A DNA stretch of 64,000 nucleotides from Thermogemmatispora sp042408735 (GTDB lineage Bacteria; Chloroflexota; Ktedonobacteria; Ktedonobacterales; Ktedonobacteraceae): contig NZ_JBHOQV010000073.1 of the NCBI RefSeq assembly GCF_042408735.1, positions 1 through 64,000 of the forward strand. Reading direction: 5' to 3'. Position numbers and translations under genes: made by a program. Below are positions 18,119 to 26,384 of this stretch, piece after piece. The stretch's first letter is position 1. The number at the start of each line of letters is the position of its first letter. The notes under the pieces are model-generated. The model made no database searches. It saw nothing but the letters and a program-made list of their open reading frames with translations, and was not told the DNA's origin.

Positions 18119-20479
18119 CTACTGAGCGATCTGAATGCTGCCATCCTGCTGTAGCTCCAGAATAGCCGGTGCGGCGCGCGTGCTTGTCACCAGGACGTCG
18201 TCCCAGAGGCGCAGGACGATCGGCCCGCTCACGCCCGTAAAGCTCTGGCTGCTGATTCGCTGCACGAGCTGGGCGGGCGTCGGGAAGCCTGGCGAAGCCT
18301 GGGCCTGACCTTGCCCCTGTCCTTGAGTGCTCTGGGCCTGCTGCCCTGGCTGCTGGCTCTGGTTGAGGCTCAGGGCCACCATTTCCACGGCGTCGCCAAA
18401 GAGGAGAGCGCCCTGGTCGAGAGCCGCCGCTCCGCTGCAGAAGCTCCCTGGCGAAGCAAAGAGAGTACAGAAAGCGGCATAGAACTGCTTGGGCCAGGGA
18501 CTATCTCCGCTTGGGGGACGGACGGCGCTGCTGACCGTCGCGTAGATGCGAGGCAAGGAGAGCTGATTTTGACGGACCCAGGGCACCAGCTTCTGGATAG
18601 CCGTCGGCTGGACGAACTCGCCCCCGATCAGCAGAATCGGCTGCTGATCGCGGGGGAGCTGAGCGATCGCCTCTGCCAGCGTCATGACATCGTTGGAGAG
18701 CAGCGGAGCAAAGATCAGGTCGGGCCGTGGCTGAGCCTGTAGGGCGTCCTTCAAACCTGCCAGTAGATCATCGCGCGAGGCCTGGGGGCGCCCATTGGCG
18801 TCGAGCAGGCCGCTGGCCACTGCCGTTTCCTGGGCCACGATGCGGGTATGGCGGTGGGCCGTGAAAAACTGGCTAAAATAGCGCGCCGAGCTACTGGAGG
18901 AAGGGTTGCTCGGGTCATAGAAGATCGCCACGTTGCGTGCCCCCAGCTCGTTATAGGCATAGTCAGCTCCGGCGCGGCTCTGGGCCGAATCGTCTGCCGA
19001 GAAGCGGATAAAAGCAAAGCCGGGCGTGCAATGGCGGTAGAGCGAGGTCTGAGAGAGCAGATCGATGATAAAGAGGCCCGAAGAGGTAGGCGCGAGCAGA
19101 GGCACGCCGGCGCGGCAGAGCACCGGAAGCACCACCTCTGTCAGGCGACTGGGGGCCAGACCCAGGACCGCCAGAATCGGCGGGCGCCCGCTCACCTGCA
19201 GGCCGAAGTCGCCAAAGTTGCCTTTGGCGTTCAGAGTCGCTACCGCATTGGCGATCTGTAGTGCGCCCTCCTCCTCGCCAGTTGTATTGGCGAGTACCAG
19301 GTAGAGCAGAGGCGCGCCGGGAATCTTCATCTGTGCGCTGTTGTACTGCTCCTGGCTGATATAGGCTCCCACCAGCTCCTGGGTATAGGCGGCGTAGAGA
19401 ATATGGCGGTCGGTGCCACCCTGGGGATCAGCGATGCCGGGGCCGCTGTCGAAGCTGACCACAATGATACCGTAGGGGTGGCCTGAGAGGCGCACGCGCA
19501 GATCCTCGCGGTAAATAGCGGCCTCGGCGCTGTTGCAGCCGGTTGTATCGCTGATGGCGACAGCCGCCGAGAGCAGAGCCTCGGCCTTCCTGGTATTTCC
19601 CGCCTGCATCGCCTGGGCGGCCTGCCGCTTATCCTGATAGCCGGCGGCATTGCAGGCATCGAAAATCTTCAGCCCGTCGCTCAGGCCGATGCCGTCAGGC
19701 GTAGGCACCAGGTGCGTGTTGGGAGGGCGGTAGTAGCGAGCATCGTCCCAGCGGATCGCCAGGAATGCGGTCAGCGAGGTCAGGAGCAAGACCAGGATCA
19801 GCGTGCCGAAAGCCAAGGCGCGCGGCGAGATCGGCACCAGCCCGCCGCGGAAAAAGCCGCTCATCTCCCACCACATCACGCGGAACGGATCGCGCACCGG
19901 GCGGCGCCGATACTTGCGGTTGGCCTTCGCCTCCTGGCGGAAGAGGTCCAGCAATACCAGACAGCCGGTGTCGCAGACAAGCAGATGGGCCTGTACCTCG
20001 GGATAAAGCAGGGCCACATTCTGCCCGCTATCCATAGCCTCGGCGTACTCGGGCAACAATTGGCGGCACTGCTGGCAGTCAATCAGGCCATCGCCTGTCG
20101 AGGGAGGCGAAATACGGATCGTCTGCTCCTGGGCCTCAGAACCAGATGAGGGAGGGGCAAAGGTGGGCGAGGCGGACGGCTGCGAAGGTGGGAGGGCCGC
20201 CTGGAAAGGCTCAGTGCTGGCCAGGGCCGGTGCGGCAACAGCCGTCTCGCCGCCTTCCACGGCGGCCAGCGACTCCGACGGAGAGGCGCGCCGTACTTTC
20301 TTCTTTTTGCGCTTGGGGCCACTTGCTGCCGAGGCTTCCTTGCAGCGTGGGCAAGAGGCCATGTGCTGCCGGGCCGCCTCAACGGCCTCCTCTGGTACGG
20401 CCTCGGGGTCCTGCTCATATTCAGCCAGGACAGAGACAGCAAAAGCACATGCTGGCGGCAGCAATTCGTCCGTTGCCAT
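18119..20479 (-). CDS. Zinc-finger / transmembrane / periplasmic-binding fusion protein
   Basis: The 786-residue protein joins parts that are usually separate. The N-terminus has an H39-x3-C43-x2-C46 cluster, then a Lys/Arg patch (about 56-64) and a Ser/Pro linker. A second cysteine group follows with C135, C138, H165, C169 and C173, spaced like anti-sigma zinc fingers. One membrane span lies at about 221-243. The remaining 540 residues resemble a type I periplasmic-binding (LivK/receptor-ligand) domain, with PPILAVLGLAPSRLTEVVLPVL, RNVAIFYDPSNP and RPDLIFAPLLSNDVMTLAEAI. A membrane sensor that links extracellular ligand to a cytoplasmic zinc domain is an inference. ATG 20479 is chosen because GGAGG abuts the earlier ATG 20485. 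Confidence 0.72.
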   Translation of the reverse strand: MATDELLPPACAFAVSVLAEYEQDPEAVPEEAVEAARQHMASCPRCKEASAASGPKRKKKKVRRASPSESLAAVEGGETAVAAPALASTEPFQAALPPSQPSASPTFAPPSSGSEAQEQTIRISPPSTGDGLIDCQQCRQLLPEYAEAMDSGQNVALLYPEVQAHLLVCDTGCLVLLDLFRQEAKANRKYRRRPVRDPFRVMWWEMSGFFRGGLVPISPRALAFGTLILVLLLTSLTAFLAIRWDDARYYRPPNTHLVPTPDGIGLSDGLKIFDACNAAGYQDKRQAAQAMQAGNTRKAEALLSAAVAISDTTGCNSAEAAIYREDLRVRLSGHPYGIIVVSFDSGPGIADPQGGTDRHILYAAYTQELVGAYISQEQYNSAQMKIPGAPLLYLVLANTTGEEEGALQIANAVATLNAKGNFGDFGLQVSGRPPILAVLGLAPSRLTEVVLPVLCRAGVPLLAPTSSGLFIIDLLSQTSLYRHCTPGFAFIRFSADDSAQSRAGADYAYNELGARNVAIFYDPSNPSSSSSARYFSQFFTAHRHTRIVAQETAVASGLLDANGRPQASRDDLLAGLKDALQAQPRPDLIFAPLLSNDVMTLAEAIAQLPRDQQPILLIGGEFVQPTAIQKLVPWVRQNQLSLPRIYATVSSAVRPPSGDSPWPKQFYAAFCTLFASPGSFCSGAAALDQGALLFGDAVEMVALSLNQSQQPGQQAQSTQGQGQGQAQASPGFPTPAQLVQRISSQSFTGVSGPIVLRLWDDVLVTSTRAAPAILELQQDGSIQIAQ

Positions 20480-20547
20480 CAGCATCCTCCAGAAAATAGG
20501 CGTTTTCTGCGAATCCTACCTGCTACAACGACTGTCAGTCAGTCAGA

Positions 20548-21132
20548 TCAGAGTTCGCGGGCGAGGGAGCGCAGGGCCAGGGTGATTTGTTCTTCCAGCG
20601 TCAGATTCTGGTCCTGGGGCAGGCGAGCGATGGCTGCCTGGGCGGCGGCGGGACTGTAGCCCAGACCGACGAGGGCCTCCAGCACCTCGGAGCGCCGGAT
20701 GCCGCCGCCGGCGCTGGTCCCCGTCGCGACTGCCGGGACCTTGCCTTTCAGCTCCAATATCAGGCGACCGGCAAGCTTCTTGCCGACGCCGGGGGCGCGA
20801 GCCAGCAGCTGCACGTCCTCCTGAGCGATTGCCCGGTAGAAAGTGGGCGCATCGAGCACCGAGAGCAATGCCAGCGCCACCTTGGGGCCTACACCGCTGA
20901 CACCGATCAGCAGCTCGAACATATCGCGCTCGGCCTCCTCGGCGAAGCCGTAGAGGGCCAGGCCATCCTCGCGGACGTGCAGATGAGTATAGAGCGAAAC
21001 CTCGCTGCCGGGCGTACTGAAGCGAGTGCGTGTCGAAGCAGGCACGAAGACCCGTAGCCCGAAGCCTCCCACGCGGATGATCAGATGGTCCTCGTGCTGT
21101 GCCTCAAGAATGCCATGAATGCTCGCAATCAT
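20548..21132 (-). CDS. ruvA: Holliday junction DNA helicase subunit RuvA
   Basis: RuvA binds the four-way junction and guides the RuvB motor. The 194-residue protein has the N-terminal OB domain (MIASIHGILEAQHEDHLIIRV), and the two helix-hairpin-helix motifs in LLIGVSGVGPKVALALLSVL and LLARAPGVGKKLAGRLILELK. A flexible linker leads to the C-terminal three-helix RuvB-contact domain (EVLEALVGLGYSPAAAQAAI). It lies about 90 bases downstream of ruvC on the same strand. ruvB is not in this window. Confidence 0.96.
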   Translation of the reverse strand: MIASIHGILEAQHEDHLIIRVGGFGLRVFVPASTRTRFSTPGSEVSLYTHLHVREDGLALYGFAEEAERDMFELLIGVSGVGPKVALALLSVLDAPTFYRAIAQEDVQLLARAPGVGKKLAGRLILELKGKVPAVATGTSAGGGIRRSEVLEALVGLGYSPAAAQAAIARLPQDQNLTLEEQITLALRSLAREL

Positions 21133-21223
21133 CCCTGCCTGCCTATCTCTCCCTCTGCTGTCGTATAGGAAGTAACGCCACTGGCGCGATCTGAGTAACG
21201 GTTGCTGACTTTTTGGGGAATGG

Positions 21224-21778
21224 TCACCATCCTCCTGATTCTGAGGGGTGGAAGTCCTCTGAAGAAAGGAGGCTGGCTCTGATCAGGTGGGAGCTGTGGA
21301 GGTGACAGATGGCGATGGCCGCTGCATCCGCCGCATCGTCGGGGCGAGGGACGGAGCGTAAGTTGAGCAGAATGCGCACCATCTCGCCCACCTGGGCCTT
21401 ATCTGCGCTGCCGTAGCCGGTGACTGCCTGCTTCACCTGGCGCGGAGTATACTCCGCGATAGACAGGCCGTGGTTTGCCAGGGCCAACATGGCGACGCCG
21501 CGGGCCTGCCCGACCATCATGGCAGTTCGAGCGTTTTTGGCAAAAAAGAGTTCCTCCATTGCCGCCTCTGCGGGCTGATGAGCGGTGATCACCTCTCCCA
21601 GGCGCTCATAGATCTGCTGGAGGCGCTGAGGTAAGGGCATGCCGGCAGGTGTGGTGATCACATCGCAGGCGAGCAGGCTCAGTCTATCGCCCTGGGCGGC
21701 AACAACGGCGTAGCCTACGATGGCCGTTCCTGGATCGATGCCCAGGGCGACCCGCCGCGGCGGAGCCTTCTGGGTCAT
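21224..21778 (-). CDS. ruvC: Holliday junction resolvase RuvC
   Basis: RuvC is the RNase H-fold endonuclease that cuts the Holliday junction. The 184-residue protein shows the acidic active-site motifs in order: GIDPGTAIVGYAVV near the N-terminus, MEELFFAKNARTAM in the middle and DDAADAAAIAICH near the C-terminus. A 20-residue tail ends in SGGW. The gene lies between yebC and ruvA on the minus strand, a common arrangement (yebC-ruvC-ruvA) that suggests co-expression. Confidence 0.95.
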   Translation of the reverse strand: MTQKAPPRRVALGIDPGTAIVGYAVVAAQGDRLSLLACDVITTPAGMPLPQRLQQIYERLGEVITAHQPAEAAMEELFFAKNARTAMMVGQARGVAMLALANHGLSIAEYTPRQVKQAVTGYGSADKAQVGEMVRILLNLRSVPRPDDAADAAAIAICHLHSSHLIRASLLSSEDFHPSESGGW

Positions 21779-21871
21779 AGGGACGTGCCGCCTTCCTCAC
21801 GGCGCTGCCTCTGGGAGGACAGAGCGGCCGCAGGGGTCGCTCTGGTTCCCAGCTTGCTGCCACCACAAGCC

Positions 21872-22630
21872 CTACTCATAGGAGGCCACCAGTTCGTCAG
21901 GAATATCGGCATTGGAATAGACGTTCTGCACGTCGTCCAGATCCTCCAGCTTCTCTACGAGCCGCATGAGCTGGTGGGCGGTCCGGGCATCGTGCAGCTC
22001 GACTCGCGTCTTGGGGACCATCGTACTCTCGGCTTTCAGGATCTTATAGTGCTTTTCCTGGAGAGCCTGACGCACCTTCTCCAGGTTAGCCGGTGTGGTG
22101 TAGACCGTCAGGATCTGGTCCTCGGTGGATGGTTCGGCATCCTCAGCCCCCAGATCGATGGCCTCCAACGAGACCTCATCCGGGTCGTGCCCGTCAAGGG
22201 CCAGCTCGATAACCCCACGCGGCTCAAAGATCCAGGAGACGCTGCCCGTCTCGCCCAGGCTACCGCCGTTGCGGCTGAAGGCGTTGCGAATCTCGGCGAC
22301 CGTACGATTGCGGTTTTCAGTCATGGCCTCAATGAGAATGGCTGTTCCGCCAGGGCCATAGCCCTCGTAGGTCACCTCCTCAAGGTTGCTACCCTCGGCG
22401 CCGCCGAGCGCCCGCTTGATGGTGCGCTCGATGTTCTCCATCGGCATGTTGGCATCGCGCGCGCGCTGAATGGCCATGCGCAGACGCGGGTTGGCGGCTG
22501 GGTCGCCGCTGCCTCCCTCGCGCACCGCAACAGCGATCTCGCGCCCGAGGCGCGTGAATAGCTGCCCTCTGCGCGCATCGTTAACGCTTTTAGCTCGACG
22601 AATCTGTGCCCATTTCGAATGGCCTGACAT
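21872..22630 (-). CDS. yebC: YebC/PmpR-family protein
   Basis: The 252-residue protein matches the family throughout. It starts MSGHSKWAQIRRAKSVNDARRG, then has GGSGDPAANPRLRMAIQRARDANMP and IERTIKRALGG, and the middle YEGYGPGGTAILIEAMTENRNRT signature. Members act as DNA-binding regulators in some bacteria, and recent work links them to translation elongation, so the exact role here is open. It heads the yebC-ruvC-ruvA set. A TTGACA lies about 30 bases upstream at the end of the TnpB remnant but has a short spacer to any -10. Confidence 0.93.
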   Translation of the reverse strand: MSGHSKWAQIRRAKSVNDARRGQLFTRLGREIAVAVREGGSGDPAANPRLRMAIQRARDANMPMENIERTIKRALGGAEGSNLEEVTYEGYGPGGTAILIEAMTENRNRTVAEIRNAFSRNGGSLGETGSVSWIFEPRGVIELALDGHDPDEVSLEAIDLGAEDAEPSTEDQILTVYTTPANLEKVRQALQEKHYKILKAESTMVPKTRVELHDARTAHQLMRLVEKLEDLDDVQNVYSNADIPDELVASYE

Positions 22631-22641
22631 ACCGTTGCCCC

Positions 22642-23328
22642 CTATCTATCGCAAATGCTCTGTGTCAATGACCTCCGCTCAGAGAGAAACCGGAGGCCTG
22701 CATCGGGACTCCGCTGCCACTCTGCATACCTTTGCAGGCGTGCAGCTTGAGCTGCTTTGTCCAATGCATCAGGGCACATTGACAAGGTGCCCGTCTTGGC
22801 CCAGTCGGGCTGGGCCAGGAGCGTTCTTCGTGTCACATTGCTCGCGCCAACCAGATCAGCATGCGATGTGTGTCCTCAGTTCGGATTGTGACAGGTAAAG
22901 GGCGATCCGAACCGTGGACGGTTCTCATCGGATGTGTGTCCACAGACAGGACAGGTTTTTTTGATAGAATCTGCATCCACTTTGAGAGCTTGTGTTCCTG
23001 AAAGGACTGCCTCGTGGCTGATCTGCGCCTGCAGTTCGCCAAGGGACCATTGCGAATATACGCGATTGGCTCTGTGGGCCTTTCGCTCGAGACGCAGGCC
23101 GAGAGCAAGGGCCGCCCAATGGTGTGTACGAAGCTCAGTATATGTCCCTTGGTGTCGTCTGCTCTCATTGCTCGTTTTGCCCTGCTCAAGAGCAGAGCGG
23201 CTCACCGCCTTGAGCGCCTCACGCCAGACCAGTTGCCTTGGTCCTAAGGCGGCAAACTGCCCTGGCTGTATTCTGGGCGTCACCGGAGCGGCGAAGATCC
23301 GTTCCATGTCGTTTGCCGACCATCGCAA
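22642..23328 (-). pseudogene. TnpB (IS200/IS605-type) remnant with in-frame stop
   Basis: On the minus strand one frame reads as the C-terminal part of a TnpB RNA-guided nuclease. It contains QWSLGELQAQISHEAVLSGT, the zinc-ribbon half KTCPVCGHTSDENRP, then FTC. After an in-frame TGA at 22878-22876 the same frame continues with GHTSHADLVGASNV and TRRTLLAQPDW and ends at 22642. The TGA falls near the place of a zinc-ligand Cys. The N-terminal half, with the first catalytic Asp, is missing or unrecognisable (TnpB is normally about 400 residues). No TnpA was found. It is a decayed insertion directly upstream of yebC. Confidence 0.75.
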
Positions 23329-23608
23329 GAATCACTGACGCGCACCTGTAGCCCCTGCCTGGTAAAATCTCTTCTTTTTCACCCCTTATTGCAGAATGTG
23401 AAACAGGTAGTTATAGTGCTTTGAAATACCCAAAATGGTATGTCAACTTCTAAGTAACCTGGTTGGCGTGCTGCGCATCCAGGCACGGCATTATGACAAC
23501 CGTTCTGGCCTTTGGAAAGTCCTTGTTTGGGCCGCCTTGCCCCTAGACGAAGCGTAGAGGTATCGGGCGGCCTCTCCATGAAGAAGGGCCGTTGTTGCCC
23601 TGCTTGCT

Positions 23609-24385
23609 CTATTGCTCATGAGGGAAACCACTGGCTGTATTGTAGCATGAACCAGGGGAGGGCGTCGAGGGGGCTGCTGCCAGCCAGGCAGCGATAACGC
23701 GAGCCAGCTCCTCGGGTCGCTCCTGCATCAGGGCATGACCGGCGCCAGATATAATTTGGAGCGTTGAGTTTGTGATATGATCGTGAAGATACTGGCTGTA
23801 TTTGACGGGTGTCATCTGATCTTCTGCTCCTACGACGATCAAGGTAGGCAGTTGGATCTCTCCCAGGCGGGCCATGCAGTCGAAGGTGTGGCAGGCCAGG
23901 AGGTCGCGGTAGAGCTGAGCGGCGCCGCGGGCCAGCTCCTCTTGAAACTGGGCGCGCTGACTCTCGCTGCTCGTTGGGGCCAGGCTCCAGGTGGCCAGGG
24001 CCTGCAGAGCTGTGGAGGTGCCGGTCCGCGCTCCTTCCAGCAGGTCGGCTCGGACGCGCAGGCGGGCGCCGGTTCCGATCAAGATCAGCCCAGACAGTTC
24101 CTGGCTGTATTCCAGGGCCAGGGTCAGGGCGATTGCCCCGCCCATAGAGTGCCCGGCGAGAAACGGTTTCTCGATCTGCAGTTCCTGGCGAATGATCTGC
24201 CTGACAGCCTGGGCGTAGTCGCTGATGGTCACCTCTGCAGGCAGCGTGTCCGCACGCTGGCCGTGTCCTGGCAAGTCGATGGCCAGCGCAGCAAATGTGG
24301 ACGAGTCAAGCTGCTTCAGGAGGGCGCTCCAGCTATGGGCGCTCCCTCCGGCGCCGTGGAGAAAGACGATTGTTTGTTTGGCCAT
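23609..24385 (-). CDS. Alpha/beta hydrolase, catalytic triad intact
   Basis: The 258-residue protein has the features of the lipase/haloperoxidase-like alpha/beta hydrolases. FLHGAGGSAHSW forms the oxyanion loop, AIDLPGHGQR follows strand 4, the nucleophile elbow is LAGHSMGGAIAL, VVGAEDQMTP carries the acid and ISGAGHALMQERP the His. The substrate cannot be read. The last 20 residues (after WLAA) are a low-complexity tail. It is divergent from yraN. Confidence 0.85.
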   Translation of the reverse strand: MAKQTIVFLHGAGGSAHSWSALLKQLDSSTFAALAIDLPGHGQRADTLPAEVTISDYAQAVRQIIRQELQIEKPFLAGHSMGGAIALTLALEYSQELSGLILIGTGARLRVRADLLEGARTGTSTALQALATWSLAPTSSESQRAQFQEELARGAAQLYRDLLACHTFDCMARLGEIQLPTLIVVGAEDQMTPVKYSQYLHDHITNSTLQIISGAGHALMQERPEELARVIAAWLAAAPSTPSPGSCYNTASGFPHEQ

Positions 24386-24478
24386 TCTTTGACGTACTCC
24401 TTCCTCTCATGTTGAGATCGAGATATGCGCCCGGTTCGGTTGGGCCGTCCTCCGTCTTCCTGAACGCCCCCTGTCTGC

Positions 24479-24507
24479 TTGCATCTTGCCGTTGTCTCGG
24501 CTATGCT
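24479..24507 (+). promoter_or_regulatory. Promoter candidate for yraN
   Basis: TTGCAT (24479-24484), 17 bases, TATGCT (24502-24507). The yraN ATG is about 75 bases downstream of the expected start. Confidence 0.5.
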
Positions 24508-24588
24508 TGCAGGCAGTATGAGCGCTAGCTCAGCGTTTCCCTTGTAGGAAGCATACAACATTCATCGTGGAGATGGCGTATTACTCTC

Positions 24589-25059
24589 ATGAATTCTACA
24601 GATTACGGGGAGTCTGATGGCCAGGGACAGCGGGAGTGGGAGGCGACCGACCTGAGTGGCGGGGCCGGGCAGCGGCACAGACGGCAACGGGCGCTTGGTC
24701 AGGCTGGCGAGCGCCTGGCGGCTGCCGCCCTGCGTCAGCGGGGATACCAGATTTGCGAACAGAACTTTCGCTGTCGGGTGGGCGAGATTGACCTTGTGGC
24801 CTGCGAGGGGGAGGAGCTGGTCTTTGTTGAAGTCAAGACACGGCGTGGCTCGAGCTGGGGCCTTCCTGAGGAAGCCTTGACGCCTCGTAAGCGGCGCAAG
24901 CTGATCGAGGTGGCCGCTCACTACCTCGAGCTGCATGGGGCCTACGGGCGTCCCTGGAGGATCGATGTGGTCGCCATCCAGCTCAGTGGCACTGGTCGGC
25001 TGGAGGCCCTGCGTATCCACCGTGGGGCTGTAGAGGAGGAAGACGCGAGGCCCTTTTAG
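24589..25059 (+). CDS. yraN: YraN/UPF0102 endonuclease-fold protein
   Basis: The 156-residue protein carries the UPF0102 core: LGQAGERLAAAALRQRGYQI, NFRCRVGEIDLVA, then LVFVEVKTRRGSSWG. The GEIDL and EVK pair is the metal-binding nuclease signature (D-x(n)-E-x-K) of the restriction-endonuclease-like fold. The biological role of the family is not settled. About 35 residues precede the core and are rich in Gly, Gln and Arg, which is longer than usual, so a later start is possible. No strong ribosome binding site is seen at 24589. Confidence 0.88.
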   Translation: MNSTDYGESDGQGQREWEATDLSGGAGQRHRRQRALGQAGERLAAAALRQRGYQICEQNFRCRVGEIDLVACEGEELVFVEVKTRRGSSWGLPEEALTPRKRRKLIEVAAHYLELHGAYGRPWRIDVVAIQLSGTGRLEALRIHRGAVEEEDARPF

Positions 25060-25199
25060 GGAGCCTCCAGCTGAGGTCTCGAGCCAGCCGACCAGGACTG
25101 CCAGGAACTCTCGGCCCTGAGCGGACAGGCAGGGTAGGTCTGGCCCACTTTCCTGGTAGGCGGGACCAGTTGAGAAAGAGTAAAGAAGGAGCAGCACAA

Positions 25200-25727
25200 A
25201 TGGCGGACTTTGTTGAGTCGGCAAAACATCTTGTCTCGGCGGCGGTGAGTCGCACCACCTGGGAAGCGCAGAAGCAACTGCGCATTCGAAGTAAGCAGGG
25301 CGAGATTGATCAACTCCTCAAGCAGCGCCAGCTCCTGTTAGAGGAGCTGGCTGGCGCCGCGATGACGCTCTATCAGCAGGGGACATTGGCTCAGCCGCAA
25401 CTGGCACGCATCTGCGCCAGTATTCAGGAGCTGGATGCCGATCTGCGGAATCGGGAGCAGCAGCTTCAAGAGATCAAGAGTGAGACCTATCAGCCGGAAC
25501 AGTTTGCTCCGCAGCCGCCGCCCGATTATACGCCACCGCCGCTGACCCCGAGCACCCCAGCGGCGAGTCAGGCGGGAATGGGAAACAGCGTCCCCAGCCC
25601 AGGGCCAGCGCCCGCCAGCCCTGCGAGCGCCCCGCGGGCAGCAGATAAAGTTCCTTGCCCCCACTGTGGCCAGTTGGTACGCGCGCGAGCGCTCTATTGC
25701 TCGCGCTGTGGGAAGAAAATCGGCTGA
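25200..25727 (+). CDS. Coiled-coil protein with C-terminal zinc ribbon
   Basis: The 175-residue protein starts with a charged helical region (about residues 5-100) rich in Gln, Leu and Arg with heptad character. A Pro/Ser/Ala linker follows (about 105-145), then a zinc ribbon of two CxxC knuckles, PCPHCGQLVRARALYCSRCGKKIG, at the very C-terminus. Such proteins are often membrane- or envelope-associated scaffolds, but nothing here fixes the function. ATG 25200 is preferred because AAGGAG lies 8-10 bases upstream; the longer 25170 start would run through that site. Confidence 0.7.
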   Translation: MADFVESAKHLVSAAVSRTTWEAQKQLRIRSKQGEIDQLLKQRQLLLEELAGAAMTLYQQGTLAQPQLARICASIQELDADLRNREQQLQEIKSETYQPEQFAPQPPPDYTPPPLTPSTPAASQAGMGNSVPSPGPAPASPASAPRAADKVPCPHCGQLVRARALYCSRCGKKIG

Positions 25728-25746
25728 GGCGAAGCGGGAAGGACTG

Positions 25747-25755
25747 TGTTATAAT
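25747..25755 (+). promoter_or_regulatory. Extended -10 promoter for the tsaE operon
   Basis: TG (25747-25748), one base, TATAAT (25750-25755) is a perfect extended -10 element. No clear -35 is needed for this promoter class. Transcription would start near 25762. Confidence 0.65.
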
Positions 25756-25777
25756 AATTTGAGGCTCTCTGGAAAGG

Positions 25778-25812
25778 CTCAAGAGATACTTGAGCCACGG
25801 CTGTAGCCGTGG
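25778..25812 (+). promoter_or_regulatory. Two back-to-back hairpins in the tsaE leader
   Basis: CTCAAG-AGATA-CTTGAG (25778-25794) is followed without a gap by CCACGGC-TGTA-GCCGTGG (25795-25812). The second hairpin abuts the AGAAGGA ribosome binding site (25813-25819) of tsaE. Both arms are perfect. The leader is only about 65 bases long, so most of it is structured. Confidence 0.6.
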
Positions 25813-25826
25813 AGAAGGAAGACGGC

Positions 25827-26384
25827 GTGACTGGTGCTTCTCAAGAAGAGGTGAGCTGTACCCTTGATGTGATCAGCCATAGTGCAGCCCAAACTCAGCG
25901 GCTTGGCATGCGTTTAGGTGAGCTGCTGCGGGGCGGCGAGCTGATCCTGCTGGCTGGCCAACTGGGGACGGGGAAGACCACCTTTACGCAGGGCCTGGCT
26001 CAGGGCCTGGGCATCTCTGCGGTGGTCAGCAGCCCTACGTTTACACTCCTGAAGGAGTACCGCGGCCAGTTGGGCGGGCGCGGAGAAGGGCAGGCAACGC
26101 GCACCAGAGGTTTGGCGCTCTACCATTTCGACCTCTATCGCCTGGAGCATCCTGAAGAGATACTCGATCTGGGCTTCGAAGATTACTTTGCTCATCCAGC
26201 GGGTGTCTGCGTCGTAGAATGGGCGGACAAGGCCGCTGCGCTCTGGTCTGGCGAGTATCTACGCGTCCGCCTGAAGTTGCTCAGCGAGACGAAGCGTGCG
26301 CTCTTCTTCGAAGCCATCGGATCGTATTATTGTGATCTGCTACAGCAATTTCAGAAAAACACCTATGCTGCTCTTGGCAATTGA
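25827..26384 (+). CDS. tsaE: tRNA t6A biosynthesis ATPase TsaE
   Basis: TsaE is the small P-loop ATPase that works with TsaB and TsaD to add threonylcarbamoyl to A37 of ANN-decoding tRNAs. The 185-residue protein has Walker A in LLAGQLGTGKTTFTQGLAQG, VSSPTFTLLKEY, YHFDLYRLEHPEEILDLGFED and VCVVEWADKA. A charged insert of about 15 residues (GGRGEGQATRTRG) precedes the YHFDLYR motif. GTG 25827 is chosen because AGAAGGA sits seven bases upstream; a GTG at 25809 would lie inside the leader hairpin. The 3' end overlaps tsaB by 20 bases. Confidence 0.93.
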   Translation: MTGASQEEVSCTLDVISHSAAQTQRLGMRLGELLRGGELILLAGQLGTGKTTFTQGLAQGLGISAVVSSPTFTLLKEYRGQLGGRGEGQATRTRGLALYHFDLYRLEHPEEILDLGFEDYFAHPAGVCVVEWADKAAALWSGEYLRVRLKLLSETKRALFFEAIGSYYCDLLQQFQKNTYAALGN

